From Kitasatospora sp. NA04385 (lineage in GTDB: Bacteria > Actinomycetota > Actinomycetes > Streptomycetales > Streptomycetaceae), in NCBI RefSeq assembly GCF_013364235.1, contig NZ_CP054919.1, forward strand, positions 5,532,501-5,596,500: a stretch of 64,000 nucleotides of DNA. Reading direction: 5' to 3'. Shown piece by piece: positions 15,070-23,248 of the stretch (positions within the stretch are counted from its first letter, which is position 1; the number at the start of each line of letters is the position of its first letter). The position numbers and the translations under genes were made by a program. Under the pieces are notes generated by a model. It was not told the origin of the DNA and searched no databases. It saw only the letters and a list, made by a program, of their open reading frames with translations.

Positions 15070-15702
15070 GTGCAGAAGGCGAAGATCCTCCTGGTCGACG
15101 ACCGTCCGGAGAACCTGCTCGCCCTGGAGGCGATCCTCTCCGCGCTCGACCAGACCCTGGTGCGCGCCGCCTCCGGCGAGGAGGCGCTCAAAGCTCTGCT
15201 CACCGACGACTTCGCGGTGATCCTGCTGGACGTCCAGATGCCCGGCATGGACGGGTTCGAGACCGCGGCGCACATCAAGCGCCGGGAGCGGACCAGGGAC
15301 ATCCCGATCATCTTCCTGACCGCGATCAACCACGGTCCGCACCACACCTTCCGCGGCTACGCGGCCGGTGCGGTCGACTACATCTCCAAGCCCTTCGACC
15401 CGTGGGTGCTGCGGGCCAAGGTCTCCGTCTTCGTCGACCTGTACCAGAAGAACACCCAGCTCAAGGAGCAGGCCGCGCTGCTGCGCCTGCAGCTGGAGGC
15501 GGGGGCGGAGCCGGCCATCGGCGGGGCGCTGCTGGGCGAGCTGTCGGCCCGGCTGGCCGCCGTCGAGGAGCAGGCCGAGGCGCTCACCAAGCAACTGGAG
15601 GCGGGCTCCGACGGCCCCGCCGCGGCGACCGCCGCCCACCTGGAGCGGAAGATCGCCGGCCTGCGCGGGGCGCTCGACGCGCTGCGCCCGGGCTCCGGCT
15701 GA
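15070..15702 (+). CDS. osaB: Response regulator, OsaB-like
   Basis: A 210-residue protein. A receiver domain occupies residues 1-125: acidic pocket DD in ILLVDDRPEN, phospho-acceptor Asp54 in ILLDVQMPG, Thr in FLTAIN and Lys in YISKPFDP. The C-terminal ~80 residues are a coiled-coil-like region (QKNTQLKEQAALLRLQLEAG) without a recognisable DNA-binding domain. It matches OsaB, the partner of OsaA in Streptomyces, needed for osmoadaptation. The GTG at 15070 (VQKAKILLVDD) has an AGGAGGG site about 9 bases upstream; an in-frame ATG at 14998 would add 24 residues of non-conserved character. It follows osaA by about 200 bases. Confidence 0.88.
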   Translation: MQKAKILLVDDRPENLLALEAILSALDQTLVRAASGEEALKALLTDDFAVILLDVQMPGMDGFETAAHIKRRERTRDIPIIFLTAINHGPHHTFRGYAAGAVDYISKPFDPWVLRAKVSVFVDLYQKNTQLKEQAALLRLQLEAGAEPAIGGALLGELSARLAAVEEQAEALTKQLEAGSDGPAAATAAHLERKIAGLRGALDALRPGSG

Positions 15703-15823
15703 CGGACCGTCGGCGTCATCCGTCCGGGTGATTCCCGGGCGGCTGACGGCGCGTCTGCGACACAACCCGCCGAAGGGCGACCGCACATGTCCGGGGCCGG
15801 GGCGCGCCGGTAGGCTGCCCCCC

Positions 15824-18535
15824 ATGGCCACACGAACGCCCGGAAGCGCCGCCGCCCGCACCGGCAAGCCCGGGCCGGCCAGGAGCGCGCCGGCCAAGAA
15901 GGCGCCCGCGAAGGGGGCCGCGCCCAAGCCGCCCGCCAAGAAGGCCCCGGCGAAGAAGGCCGTCCCGGCCAGGAAAGCCGCGCCCAAGGCGCCGCCGCCC
16001 CCGGCGGCGCCCCCGCCGAAGCGGCCGATACTCTTCCGGGCCGTCCGGGCCCTCTGGCTGGGCCTGGCGCACTCGGTGGGCGCGGTGTTCCGCGGCTTCG
16101 GCCACGGCGCCCGCAACCTGCACCCCGAGCACCGCAAGGACGGCGTGGCGCTGCTGCTGCTGGCGCTGGCCCTGGTGACCGCCGCGGGGACGTGGTTCAG
16201 CCCGCAGGGCTGGCTCGGCGGGGCCGCCACCAGCGTGGTCTCCGGCCTGTTCGGCCGGCTCGACGTGCTGGTGCCGTTCCTGTTCGGCGCCCTCGCCGTC
16301 CGGCTGATGCGCCACCCCGAGGTGCCCGAGGCCAACGGCCGGATCGCGATCGGCCTGAGCACCCTGGTGGTCGGCGTGCTGGGCCTGGTGCACATCGGCT
16401 GCGGCGGCCCCGCGATGGGCGCCGGCGCGACCAGGATCCGGCAGGCCGGCGGCCTGATCGGCTGGGCCGCGTCCACCCCGATGATGGCCGCGGCCGGCCC
16501 GCCGCTGGCCGTCCCGCTGCTGCTGCTGCTGGCGTTCTTCGGCCTGCTGGTGGTCACCGCCACCCCGGTCAACCGGATTCCCGAGCGGCTGCGGCAGCTG
16601 GGCGTGCGGCTGGGCGTGGTCGAGCCGCTGCCCGGTGAGGAGGACGAGGCCGGCGTCGACCCGGTCACCGGGGAGCGGGAGTACTCCACCGCCCCGCCCG
16701 AGGACGCCGACCCGGACGCGCTGCCGATCACCGTCGAGAGCGACGAGCTCTCCGCCCGCCGCCGGCGCCGCCGCCGCAAGGGCGCCGACGAACCCGCCGA
16801 CGGCACGGAGCCCACCGAGCCGCTCCCGCTGGAGAAGGACCCGTACCAGACCCGCGACCTGGCGGCCGGCGTCGCCGCCGACCTGGACGGCGCGCTGCTG
16901 TACGGCGTGCCCGGCTCGCCCGCGGTGGCCAGCATGCTCGGCGAGGTCAAGGACAACACCGCGCCGCCGGAGGAGCCCTGGACGCCCGAGGTGCCCGCCG
17001 CCCGCGCCCCGGGCGCCCCCGCGGGTCACGGCGAGGCCCCGGTCCGGATGGAGCAGCTCCAGCTCTCCGGGGACGTCACCTACGCGCTGCCCGCCCTCGA
17101 CCTGCTGGAGCGCGGCGCCCCGGCCAAGGCCCGCTCCCAGATCAACGACGACGTGGTGGCCCAGCTCAGCGGCGTGTTCACCGAGTTCAAGGTCGACGCG
17201 AAGGTCACCGGCTTCACCCGCGGCCCGACGGTGACCCGCTACGAGGTCGAGCTCGGCCCCGCCGTGAAGGTCGAGCGGATCACCGCGCTGGCCAAGAACA
17301 TCGCCTACGCGGTGGCCACCCCCGACGTGCGGATCATCTCGCCGATCCCCGGCAAGTCCGCGGTCGGCGTGGAGATCCCCAACCGGGACCGGGAGATGGT
17401 CACCCTCGGCGACCTGCTGCGCTCGCGCACCGCCGCCGAGGACACCCACCCGATGGTGGTCGGCATGGGCAAGGACGTCGAGGGCCACACCGTGATGGCC
17501 AACCTGGCGAAGATGCCGCACGTCCTGGTGGCCGGCGCCACCGGCGCGGGCAAGTCCTCCTGCATCAACTGCCTGATCACCTCGGTGCTGGTGCGCGCCA
17601 CCCCCGACGAGGTCCGGATGGTGCTGGTCGACCCCAAGCGGGTCGAGCTGACCGCGTACGAGGGCATCCCGCACCTGATCACGCCGATCATCACCAACCC
17701 GAAGAAGGCCGCCGAGGCCCTCCAGTGGGTGGTGCGCGAGATGGACATGCGCTACGACGACCTGGCGGCCTACGGCTTCCGGCACGTCGACGACTTCAAC
17801 GCCGCCGTCCGGGCCGGCACCGTGCAGCCCCCGCTGGGCAGCGAGCGCGAGCTGACCCCCTACCCGTACCTGCTGGTGATCGTCGACGAGCTGGCCGACC
17901 TGATGATGGTCGCCCCGCGCGACGTCGAGGACTCGGTGGTCCGGATCACCCAGCTCGCCCGGGCCGCCGGCATCCACCTGGTGCTGGCCACCCAGCGCCC
18001 CTCGGTGGACGTGGTCACCGGCCTGATCAAGGCCAACGTGCCGTCCCGGCTGGCCTTCGCCACCTCGGCGATGGCCGACTCCCGGGTCATCCTCGACCAG
18101 CCCGGCGCCGAGAAGCTGATCGGCAAGGGCGACGCGCTGTTCCTGCCGATGGGTGCCTCCAAGCCGGTCCGGATGCAGGGCGCGTTCGTCACCGAGTCGG
18201 AGATCGCCAAGGTCGTCCAGCACTGCAAGGACCAGCTGACCGCCAGCTACCGGGACGACGTGGTGGTCGGCGGCGGCCCCAAGAAGGAGATCGACGAGGA
18301 GATCGGCGACGACCTCGACCTGCTGATCCAGGCCGCCGAGCTGGTGGTCACCACCCAGTTCGGGTCGACCTCGATGCTCCAGCGCAAGCTGCGGGTCGGC
18401 TTCGCCAAGGCCGGCCGGCTGATGGACCTGATGGAGTCCCGCGGCATCGTCGGCCCCAGCGAGGGGTCCAAGGCCCGGGACGTGCTGGTCAAGCCGGACG
18501 AACTGGATGGTGTGCTGCTGGCCCTCCGGGGGTAG
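15824..18535 (+). CDS. ftsK: DNA translocase FtsK/SpoIIIE
   Basis: A 903-residue DNA pump for chromosome segregation at division and sporulation septa. The first ~65 residues are a Lys/Ala/Pro-rich basic tail, followed by four transmembrane helices (about residues 100-245), an acidic linker, the RecA-like motor with Walker A GATGAGKSS near residue 570 and Walker B LLVIVDELADLMM near residue 685, and a C-terminal winged-helix gamma domain (TTQFGSTSMLQRKLRVGFAK) that reads polar DNA motifs. The hexamer TAGGCT lies 7 bases before the ATG and there is no Shine-Dalgarno sequence, so the transcript may be leaderless. In-frame sequence upstream of 15824 overlaps osaB and is not coding. Confidence 0.96.
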   Translation: MATRTPGSAAARTGKPGPARSAPAKKAPAKGAAPKPPAKKAPAKKAVPARKAAPKAPPPPAAPPPKRPILFRAVRALWLGLAHSVGAVFRGFGHGARNLHPEHRKDGVALLLLALALVTAAGTWFSPQGWLGGAATSVVSGLFGRLDVLVPFLFGALAVRLMRHPEVPEANGRIAIGLSTLVVGVLGLVHIGCGGPAMGAGATRIRQAGGLIGWAASTPMMAAAGPPLAVPLLLLLAFFGLLVVTATPVNRIPERLRQLGVRLGVVEPLPGEEDEAGVDPVTGEREYSTAPPEDADPDALPITVESDELSARRRRRRRKGADEPADGTEPTEPLPLEKDPYQTRDLAAGVAADLDGALLYGVPGSPAVASMLGEVKDNTAPPEEPWTPEVPAARAPGAPAGHGEAPVRMEQLQLSGDVTYALPALDLLERGAPAKARSQINDDVVAQLSGVFTEFKVDAKVTGFTRGPTVTRYEVELGPAVKVERITALAKNIAYAVATPDVRIISPIPGKSAVGVEIPNRDREMVTLGDLLRSRTAAEDTHPMVVGMGKDVEGHTVMANLAKMPHVLVAGATGAGKSSCINCLITSVLVRATPDEVRMVLVDPKRVELTAYEGIPHLITPIITNPKKAAEALQWVVREMDMRYDDLAAYGFRHVDDFNAAVRAGTVQPPLGSERELTPYPYLLVIVDELADLMMVAPRDVEDSVVRITQLARAAGIHLVLATQRPSVDVVTGLIKANVPSRLAFATSAMADSRVILDQPGAEKLIGKGDALFLPMGASKPVRMQGAFVTESEIAKVVQHCKDQLTASYRDDVVVGGGPKKEIDEEIGDDLDLLIQAAELVVTTQFGSTSMLQRKLRVGFAKAGRLMDLMESRGIVGPSEGSKARDVLVKPDELDGVLLALRG

Positions 18536-18692
18536 GCGGTGGGCGGTCGCGCGGCCGGAAGCCGCCGTGACCGCCCGTCAACTTCTGTTGCGAGACTGTG
18601 GCACGTTCGGGCCCCCTCCGGTTGAGAAACGTTCCGTCTCCACCCCTAGACTGGTGCCTCAGCAGGTGGCCTCCGCTCGAAAGGCGTGCCCA

Positions 18693-19550
18693 GTGACCAT
18701 CGGCAAGTCCCCCCGCAGCTCCGCCCCCGACTCCTCCGCGCCCGCCGCCGCCGAGGAGTCGAGCCGTGCCACCGGCGGGCCGAGCATCGGGCGGCTGCTC
18801 TCCAGGGCCCGGATCGACGCCGGCCTGACGGTCGACCAGGTCAGCACCCGCACCAGGATCCGGGTGCCGATCGTGCACGCCATCGAGTCCGACGACTTCG
18901 AGCGCTGCGGCGGCGCCTTCTACGCCCGCGGCCACCTGCGGCTGCTGGCCCGCGAGGTCGGCCTGGACGGCGAGGCGCTGGTCGCCCGCTACGACGCCGA
19001 GCACGGCGGGGCCCCCGCCCGGCCGGCCGGCCAGCTGGTCGACCCCGGCCCGATCAAGGTCCGCGACCACAACCGGCCGAACTGGACCGCCGCGATGGTC
19101 GTCGCGATCCTCGCCGTGGTCGCGCTGATCGGCTACAACCTGGTCGGCTCCTCGTCCTCCGGCGGCGACCAGCCCGGCGCGGCCAGCGCCCCGCTGCCCT
19201 CCGGCGTCTCCGCCCCGGCCACCACCTCCCCGTCCGCGCAGCCGCCGGCCCCCGAGAGCAGCGTCGCCGCGATCGCCGCCGCGCCCGCCGACAAGGTCAC
19301 CGTCAAGCTGGTCGCCGGGCAGGACAAGAGCTGGGTCACCGCCAAGGACGGCAACGGCAAGTCGCTGTACTCCAACAACCTGGAAGCCGGCCAGGACCAG
19401 ACCTTCACCGACGCCAAGAAGATCACCCTGGTGATCGGCAACGCCGGCGCCGTGCACCTGTTCGTCAACGGCAAGGACCTCGGCCCGGCCGGACAGGACG
19501 GGCAGGTCGTGCACCTCACCTACACCCCCGGCGACCCGCAGGCGGGCTGA
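18693..19550 (+). CDS. RodZ-like membrane protein with cytoplasmic XRE helix-turn-helix
   Basis: A 285-residue bitopic protein. Residues about 30-100 form a RodZ-type helix-turn-helix (SIGRLLSRARIDAGLTVDQV, RIRVPIVHAIESDDF). One transmembrane helix follows at about 131-150, then a Ser/Pro/Ala-rich linker and a C-terminal beta domain like DUF4115 (about 205-285). RodZ proteins link the cell-shape machinery to the membrane. The gene follows ftsK, as in other streptomycetes. The GTG at 18693 has an AAAGGCG site upstream; a -10-like TAGACT lies at 18647-18652. The DNA-binding function of such domains is often lost, so calling it a transcription factor is not justified. Confidence 0.85.
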   Translation: MTIGKSPRSSAPDSSAPAAAEESSRATGGPSIGRLLSRARIDAGLTVDQVSTRTRIRVPIVHAIESDDFERCGGAFYARGHLRLLAREVGLDGEALVARYDAEHGGAPARPAGQLVDPGPIKVRDHNRPNWTAAMVVAILAVVALIGYNLVGSSSSGGDQPGAASAPLPSGVSAPATTSPSAQPPAPESSVAAIAAAPADKVTVKLVAGQDKSWVTAKDGNGKSLYSNNLEAGQDQTFTDAKKITLVIGNAGAVHLFVNGKDLGPAGQDGQVVHLTYTPGDPQAG

Positions 19551-19575
19551 ACCGGGACGATCCGCCCGCCGTGGC

Positions 19576-19620
19576 AACGCGCGCGCCCTCCGGGGGGAAC
19601 TCCACCGGGGGGCGCGCGTT
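19576..19620 (+). terminator. Hairpin between rodZ-like gene and rimO
   Basis: AACGCGCGC near 19576 pairs with GCGCGCGTT ending at 19620, with further pairing inside (CCC with GGG). It lies 26 bases after the rodZ-like stop and directly abuts the rimO -10-like hexamer TAATCT (19620-19625). It probably ends the upstream transcript. Confidence 0.55.
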
Positions 19621-19632
19621 AATCTTGGCGTC

Positions 19633-21123
19633 ATGCCTGAAACCCGCACTGTCGCCCTGGTCACGCTCGGATGCGCCCGCAACGAGGTCGACTCCGAGGA
19701 ACTCGCCGGGCGACTGGAGGCCGACGGCTGGCGACTGGTGGACGACGCCAGCGAGGCCGACGTCGCCGTCGTCAACACCTGCGGGTTCGTCGAGGCCGCC
19801 AAGAAGGACTCCGTCGACGCCCTGCTGGAGGCCAACGACCTCAAGGGCCACGGCCGCACCCAGGCCGTGGTCGCGGTCGGCTGCATGGCCGAGCGCTACG
19901 GCAAGGAGCTCGCCGACGCCCTCCCCGAGGCCGACGGCGTGCTCGGCTTCGACGACTACGCCGACATCTCCAGCCGCCTGAACACCATCCTCTCCGGCGG
20001 CCACGTCGAGGCCCACACCCCCCGCGACCGCCGCAAGCTGCTCCCGCTCACCCCGGTCGAACGGCAGGCCGCCGCCGCCGAGGTCGCGCTGCCCGGCCAC
20101 GGCGCCCCCGAGGACCTCCCCGAGGGGCTGGCCCCCGCCTCCGGCCCGCGCACCCTGCGCAAGCGCCTGGACGACAACCCGGTCGCCTCGATCAAGCTCG
20201 CCTCCGGCTGCGACCGCCGCTGCTCGTTCTGCGCCATCCCGGCCTTCCGCGGCTCGTTCATCTCCCGCCGCCCCTCCGACGTCCTCGGCGAGGCGGTCTG
20301 GCTGGCCGGGCAGGGCGTGCGCGAGGTCGTCCTGGTCTCCGAGAACAACACCTCCTACGGCAAGGACCTCGGCGACATCCGCCTGCTGGAGACCCTGCTC
20401 ACCGAGATCGCCGCCGTCGAGGGCATCGAGCGGGTCCGGGTCAGCTACCTGCAGCCCGCCGAGATGCGCCCCGGCCTGATCGACGTGATGACCGGCACCG
20501 ACAAGGTGGTGCCCTACTTCGACCTGTCCTTCCAGCACTCCGCGCCCGCCGTGCTGCGCCGGATGCGCCGCTTCGGCTCCACCGAGCAGTTCCTCGGCCT
20601 GCTGGAGTCGATCCGGGCCAAGGCCCCGGAGGCCGGCGCCCGCTCCAACTTCATCGTGGGCTTCCCCGGCGAGAGCGAGGAGGACTACGCGGAGCTGGAA
20701 CGGTTCATCACCCACGCCGGGCTCGACGCCATCGGCGTGTTCGGGTACTCCGACGAGGACGGCACCGAGGCGGCCGGCTACGACGGCAAGCTCGACCAGG
20801 ACGTGGTCGACGACCGGGTCGCCCGGCTCTCCAAGCTCGCCGAGGAGCTCACCGCGCAGCGCGCCGAGCAGCGGATCGGCAGCGAGGTCACCGTGCTGGT
20901 GGAGTCGGTCGAGGACGGGGTGGTGGAGGGCCGCGCCGCCCACCAGGCCCCGGAGACCGACGGCCTGACCACCCTGCTCGGCGTCGAGGACGCGGTGGTC
21001 GGCCGGTTCTACCGGGCCGTCGTGATCGGCACCGAGGGCGTCGACCTGGTCGCCGAGGCCGCTGACGACGCCGACGCCGAGGTCGAGGTCGCGGCCGCGG
21101 AGCTCGCCGGAGCCGACGTATGA
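19633..21123 (+). CDS. rimO: Ribosomal protein S12 methylthiotransferase RimO
   Basis: A 496-residue radical-SAM enzyme that methylthiolates the conserved aspartate of ribosomal protein S12. The N-terminal UPF0004 domain supplies three cluster cysteines (TLGCARNEVDSEE, NTCGF, VGCMAERYG). The radical-SAM motif CDRRCSFC is near residue 197, and a TRAM domain closes the C-terminus. Length and the CARNEVDSEE form distinguish it from MiaB, which is also in this window. The hexamer TAATCT lies 7 bases before the ATG without a Shine-Dalgarno sequence. It overlaps pgsA by 4 bases. Confidence 0.95.
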   Translation: MPETRTVALVTLGCARNEVDSEELAGRLEADGWRLVDDASEADVAVVNTCGFVEAAKKDSVDALLEANDLKGHGRTQAVVAVGCMAERYGKELADALPEADGVLGFDDYADISSRLNTILSGGHVEAHTPRDRRKLLPLTPVERQAAAAEVALPGHGAPEDLPEGLAPASGPRTLRKRLDDNPVASIKLASGCDRRCSFCAIPAFRGSFISRRPSDVLGEAVWLAGQGVREVVLVSENNTSYGKDLGDIRLLETLLTEIAAVEGIERVRVSYLQPAEMRPGLIDVMTGTDKVVPYFDLSFQHSAPAVLRRMRRFGSTEQFLGLLESIRAKAPEAGARSNFIVGFPGESEEDYAELERFITHAGLDAIGVFGYSDEDGTEAAGYDGKLDQDVVDDRVARLSKLAEELTAQRAEQRIGSEVTVLVESVEDGVVEGRAAHQAPETDGLTTLLGVEDAVVGRFYRAVVIGTEGVDLVAEAADDADAEVEVAAAELAGADV

Positions 21124-21752
21124 CCAAGGGGCCGGGGGCCCCGGCCGCGACCCGGCCGACCCCGGCGGCCGTCCCGCCGCAGCCCGGCGTGTGGAACATC
21201 GCCAACGTGCTGACCATGTTCCGGCTGGTGCTCGTCCCGGTCTTCGCCGCGCTGCTGTTCGCCGGCGGCGGGCACGACCCCGAGTGGCGGGCCTTCGCCT
21301 GGGCGGCCTTCGCCATCGCGATGATCACCGACGTGTTCGACGGCGCGCTGGCCCGCCGCAAGGGCCTGGTCACCGACTTCGGCCGGATCGCCGACCCGAT
21401 CGCCGACAAGGCGATCATGGGCACCGGCCTGATCGGCCTGTCGCTGCTCGGCGACCTGCCCTGGTGGGTCACCGCGGTCATCCTGGCCCGCGAGCTGGGC
21501 ATCACCCTGATGCGGTTCTGGGTGATCCGCTACGCGGTCATCCCGGCCAGCCGCGGCGGCAAGGCCAAGACGCTCGCCCAGGGCACCGCGGTCGGCATGT
21601 ACGTCCTGGTGCTCACCGGGCCGCTGGCCACCGCCCGGGCCGTGGTGATGGGCGTCGCGGTGCTCCTCACCCTCGCCACCGGCCTCGACTACGTGCTGCA
21701 GGCCGTCCGGCTGCGCCGCGAGGGCATCGCCAGGGAGCGCCGCGGTGAGTGA
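21120..21752 (+). CDS. pgsA: CDP-diacylglycerol-glycerol-3-phosphate 3-phosphatidyltransferase
   Basis: A 210-residue membrane enzyme that makes phosphatidylglycerophosphate, the first committed step to phosphatidylglycerol and cardiolipin. The CDP-alcohol phosphotransferase signature DGALARRKG, then G and DPIADK, is at about residues 74-97. About five to six hydrophobic helices are present (FRLVLVPVFAALLFA and others). Translation is coupled to rimO (4-base overlap) and to the following cinA-like gene (8-base overlap). The position next to clgR downstream is also seen in mycobacteria. Confidence 0.93.
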   Translation: MTKGPGAPAATRPTPAAVPPQPGVWNIANVLTMFRLVLVPVFAALLFAGGGHDPEWRAFAWAAFAIAMITDVFDGALARRKGLVTDFGRIADPIADKAIMGTGLIGLSLLGDLPWWVTAVILARELGITLMRFWVIRYAVIPASRGGKAKTLAQGTAVGMYVLVLTGPLATARAVVMGVAVLLTLATGLDYVLQAVRLRREGIARERRGE

Positions 21753-22248
21753 GGCCGCGGCGGGCCGGGACGGGGGCGCCGCCGCCCGGGCGCTGGCGGC
21801 GCTGCGGGCCCGCGGCGCCACCCTGGCCGTCGCCGAGTCGCTCACCGGCGGCCTGCTGGCCGCCGCCCTGGTGGACGTCCCCGGCGCCTCCGCGGCCTTC
21901 CGGGGCTCGGTCACCGCGTACGCCACCGAGCTCAAGGCCGCCGTGCTCGGCGTCGACGAGGGCCTGCTCGACGTGCACGGCCCGGTCCACCCGGTGGTGG
22001 CCCGGCAGATGGCCGAGGGGGTGCGCCGCCTGCTCGGCGCCGACTGGGCGCTGGCCACCACCGGCGTGGCCGGACCCGACCCGCAGGACGGGCGGCCGGT
22101 CGGCACCGTGTACGTCGCGCTCGCCGGTCCGGCGGGAACAGAAGCACTCCCGCTCCGGTTGTCGGGTGGGCGTGACACGATCCGCCGGGAGTCGGTGGAG
22201 GCCGCGCTGGGGCTGCTGCTCCGGCGGCTGGCGGCCGACGGGGGCTGA
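21745..22248 (+). CDS. CinA-family nicotinamide-nucleotide amidohydrolase
   Basis: A 167-residue protein with only the C-terminal CinA (PncC) domain: AVAESLTGGLLAAALVDVPG, GVAGPDPQDGRPVGTVYVAL and SGGRDTIRRESVEAAL are typical. The enzyme hydrolyses nicotinamide mononucleotide to nicotinate mononucleotide in pyridine-nucleotide salvage; older annotations call it competence-damage inducible protein. The GTG start at 21745 overlaps the end of pgsA. Confidence 0.9.
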   Translation: MSEAAAGRDGGAAARALAALRARGATLAVAESLTGGLLAAALVDVPGASAAFRGSVTAYATELKAAVLGVDEGLLDVHGPVHPVVARQMAEGVRRLLGADWALATTGVAGPDPQDGRPVGTVYVALAGPAGTEALPLRLSGGRDTIRRESVEAALGLLLRRLAADGG

Positions 22249-22564
22249 GCCTCGCGCAAAGCCCCGGCCCGGCGCCCGAAAACCCGTGAACCCGCCGCAC
22301 CCGACGGTGGATCGTGTTACACCGGATGCTCCGGCCGGACGGAAGCCGGCCGGGCGGGAATCACGTCGACCCGGCGTCGACCGCGCGTCCGGAGCCGGAC
22401 ATCTGCCCGTCACGGGTGGTTCGACGGCTCCGGAGGGGAAGATACAGGGAGGGGGCGCCTTGCAGCCCAGAGTGAACACGACCCCGGTCCCGGCACGGGA
22501 TGCTGGCAAGGCGGTACGGTGGGGTCGTGACATCTCGATCCGCAGTCCGAGGAGGGAGGCACCG
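22249..22564 (+). promoter_or_regulatory. Leader and promoter region of clgR
   Basis: No gene is seen in these 316 bases. The last 15 bases hold a strong ribosome binding site (GGAGGGAGG) for clgR. A TACGGT hexamer at 22514-22519 is a possible -10 element. I did not find a clear copy of a ClgR box by eye, although ClgR regulates itself in characterised Streptomyces. Confidence 0.4.
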
Positions 22565-22933
22565 ATGATTCTGCTCCGTCGCCTGCTTGGCGATGTGCTG
22601 CGTCGGCAGCGCCAGCGCCAGGGCCGCACACTCCGCGAGGTGTCGGCAGCCGCCAGGGTTTCGCTCGGGTACCTCTCCGAGGTCGAGCGGGGTCAGAAGG
22701 AGGCGTCCTCCGAGCTGCTCTCCGCCATCTGCGACGCACTCGACGTGCGGATGTCGGAGGTCATGCGGGAGGTCAGCGACGAACTGTCGCTCGCCGAACT
22801 TGCGGCGATGGCCACCCTCTCGGAGGGTGATCTGCTGAGGCCGGTGCTCGAACCGGTTCCGCTGCCGGCCCCCGGTGTCGACCGGTCCGGTTCCATCGCG
22901 CCCAAGGCGGCGATGGACGTGGTGGCGGCCTGA
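22565..22933 (+). CDS. clgR: ClgR-type XRE transcriptional activator
   Basis: A 122-residue regulator. The helix-turn-helix spans about residues 10-70 (GRTLREVSAAARVSLGYLSE, VERGQKEASSELLSAICDAL). It corresponds to ClgR, which activates clp protease and lon genes in Streptomyces and mycobacteria, where it also lies next to pgsA and near ftsK. The protein ends in VVAA; the terminal Ala-Ala resembles the SsrA-type degron reported to make ClgR a ClpP substrate, giving feedback control. The ATG at 22565 has a strong GGAGGGAGG site. A long open frame upstream overlaps cinA in another frame and is not coding. Confidence 0.9.
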   Translation: MILLRRLLGDVLRRQRQRQGRTLREVSAAARVSLGYLSEVERGQKEASSELLSAICDALDVRMSEVMREVSDELSLAELAAMATLSEGDLLRPVLEPVPLPAPGVDRSGSIAPKAAMDVVAA

Positions 22934-22984
22934 CCGGACCTCGACCGTCCCGCACCGCGGGACGCCGGGCGAAGGAGGGCCACG

Positions 22985-23236
22985 ATGCGGAGTGCGCGCA
23001 GTGCGCTGCTGTTCGGTGCGACGGCACTGGTCGGCCTGGGCCTGATACTGCTGCTGGTGAGCGGCACCGCCATGCACGGCGGTGCCGCTCTCGGCATGCT
23101 CGCGGCCGGGTGGTGGGGGATGGGACTGGTCCCGGTGCACGTCCGGACCGCGCCGCCGGAGCCGGCCGCGCGGCGCCGGGCGGTGCCGGAGCCGCCGGGC
23201 CCGCCCGGGGCGGTGCGGGCTCCCTCGGACGGGTGA
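22985..23236 (+). CDS. Small two-helix membrane protein
   Basis: An 83-residue protein with two predicted transmembrane helices (about residues 7-27 and 33-52) and an Arg/Pro-rich cytoplasmic tail. A GAAGGAGG ribosome binding site precedes the ATG by about 7 bases. It follows clgR by 51 bases on the same strand and may be co-transcribed. No family with known function is recognised. Confidence 0.7.
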   Translation: MRSARSALLFGATALVGLGLILLLVSGTAMHGGAALGMLAAGWWGMGLVPVHVRTAPPEPAARRRAVPEPPGPPGAVRAPSDG

Positions 23237-23248
23237 AGCGGCGCCCGG

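Noticed and set aside
22249..22564. Riboswitch or small gene in the clgR leader
   Set aside because: No conserved riboswitch motif or credible short frame with ribosome binding site was found.
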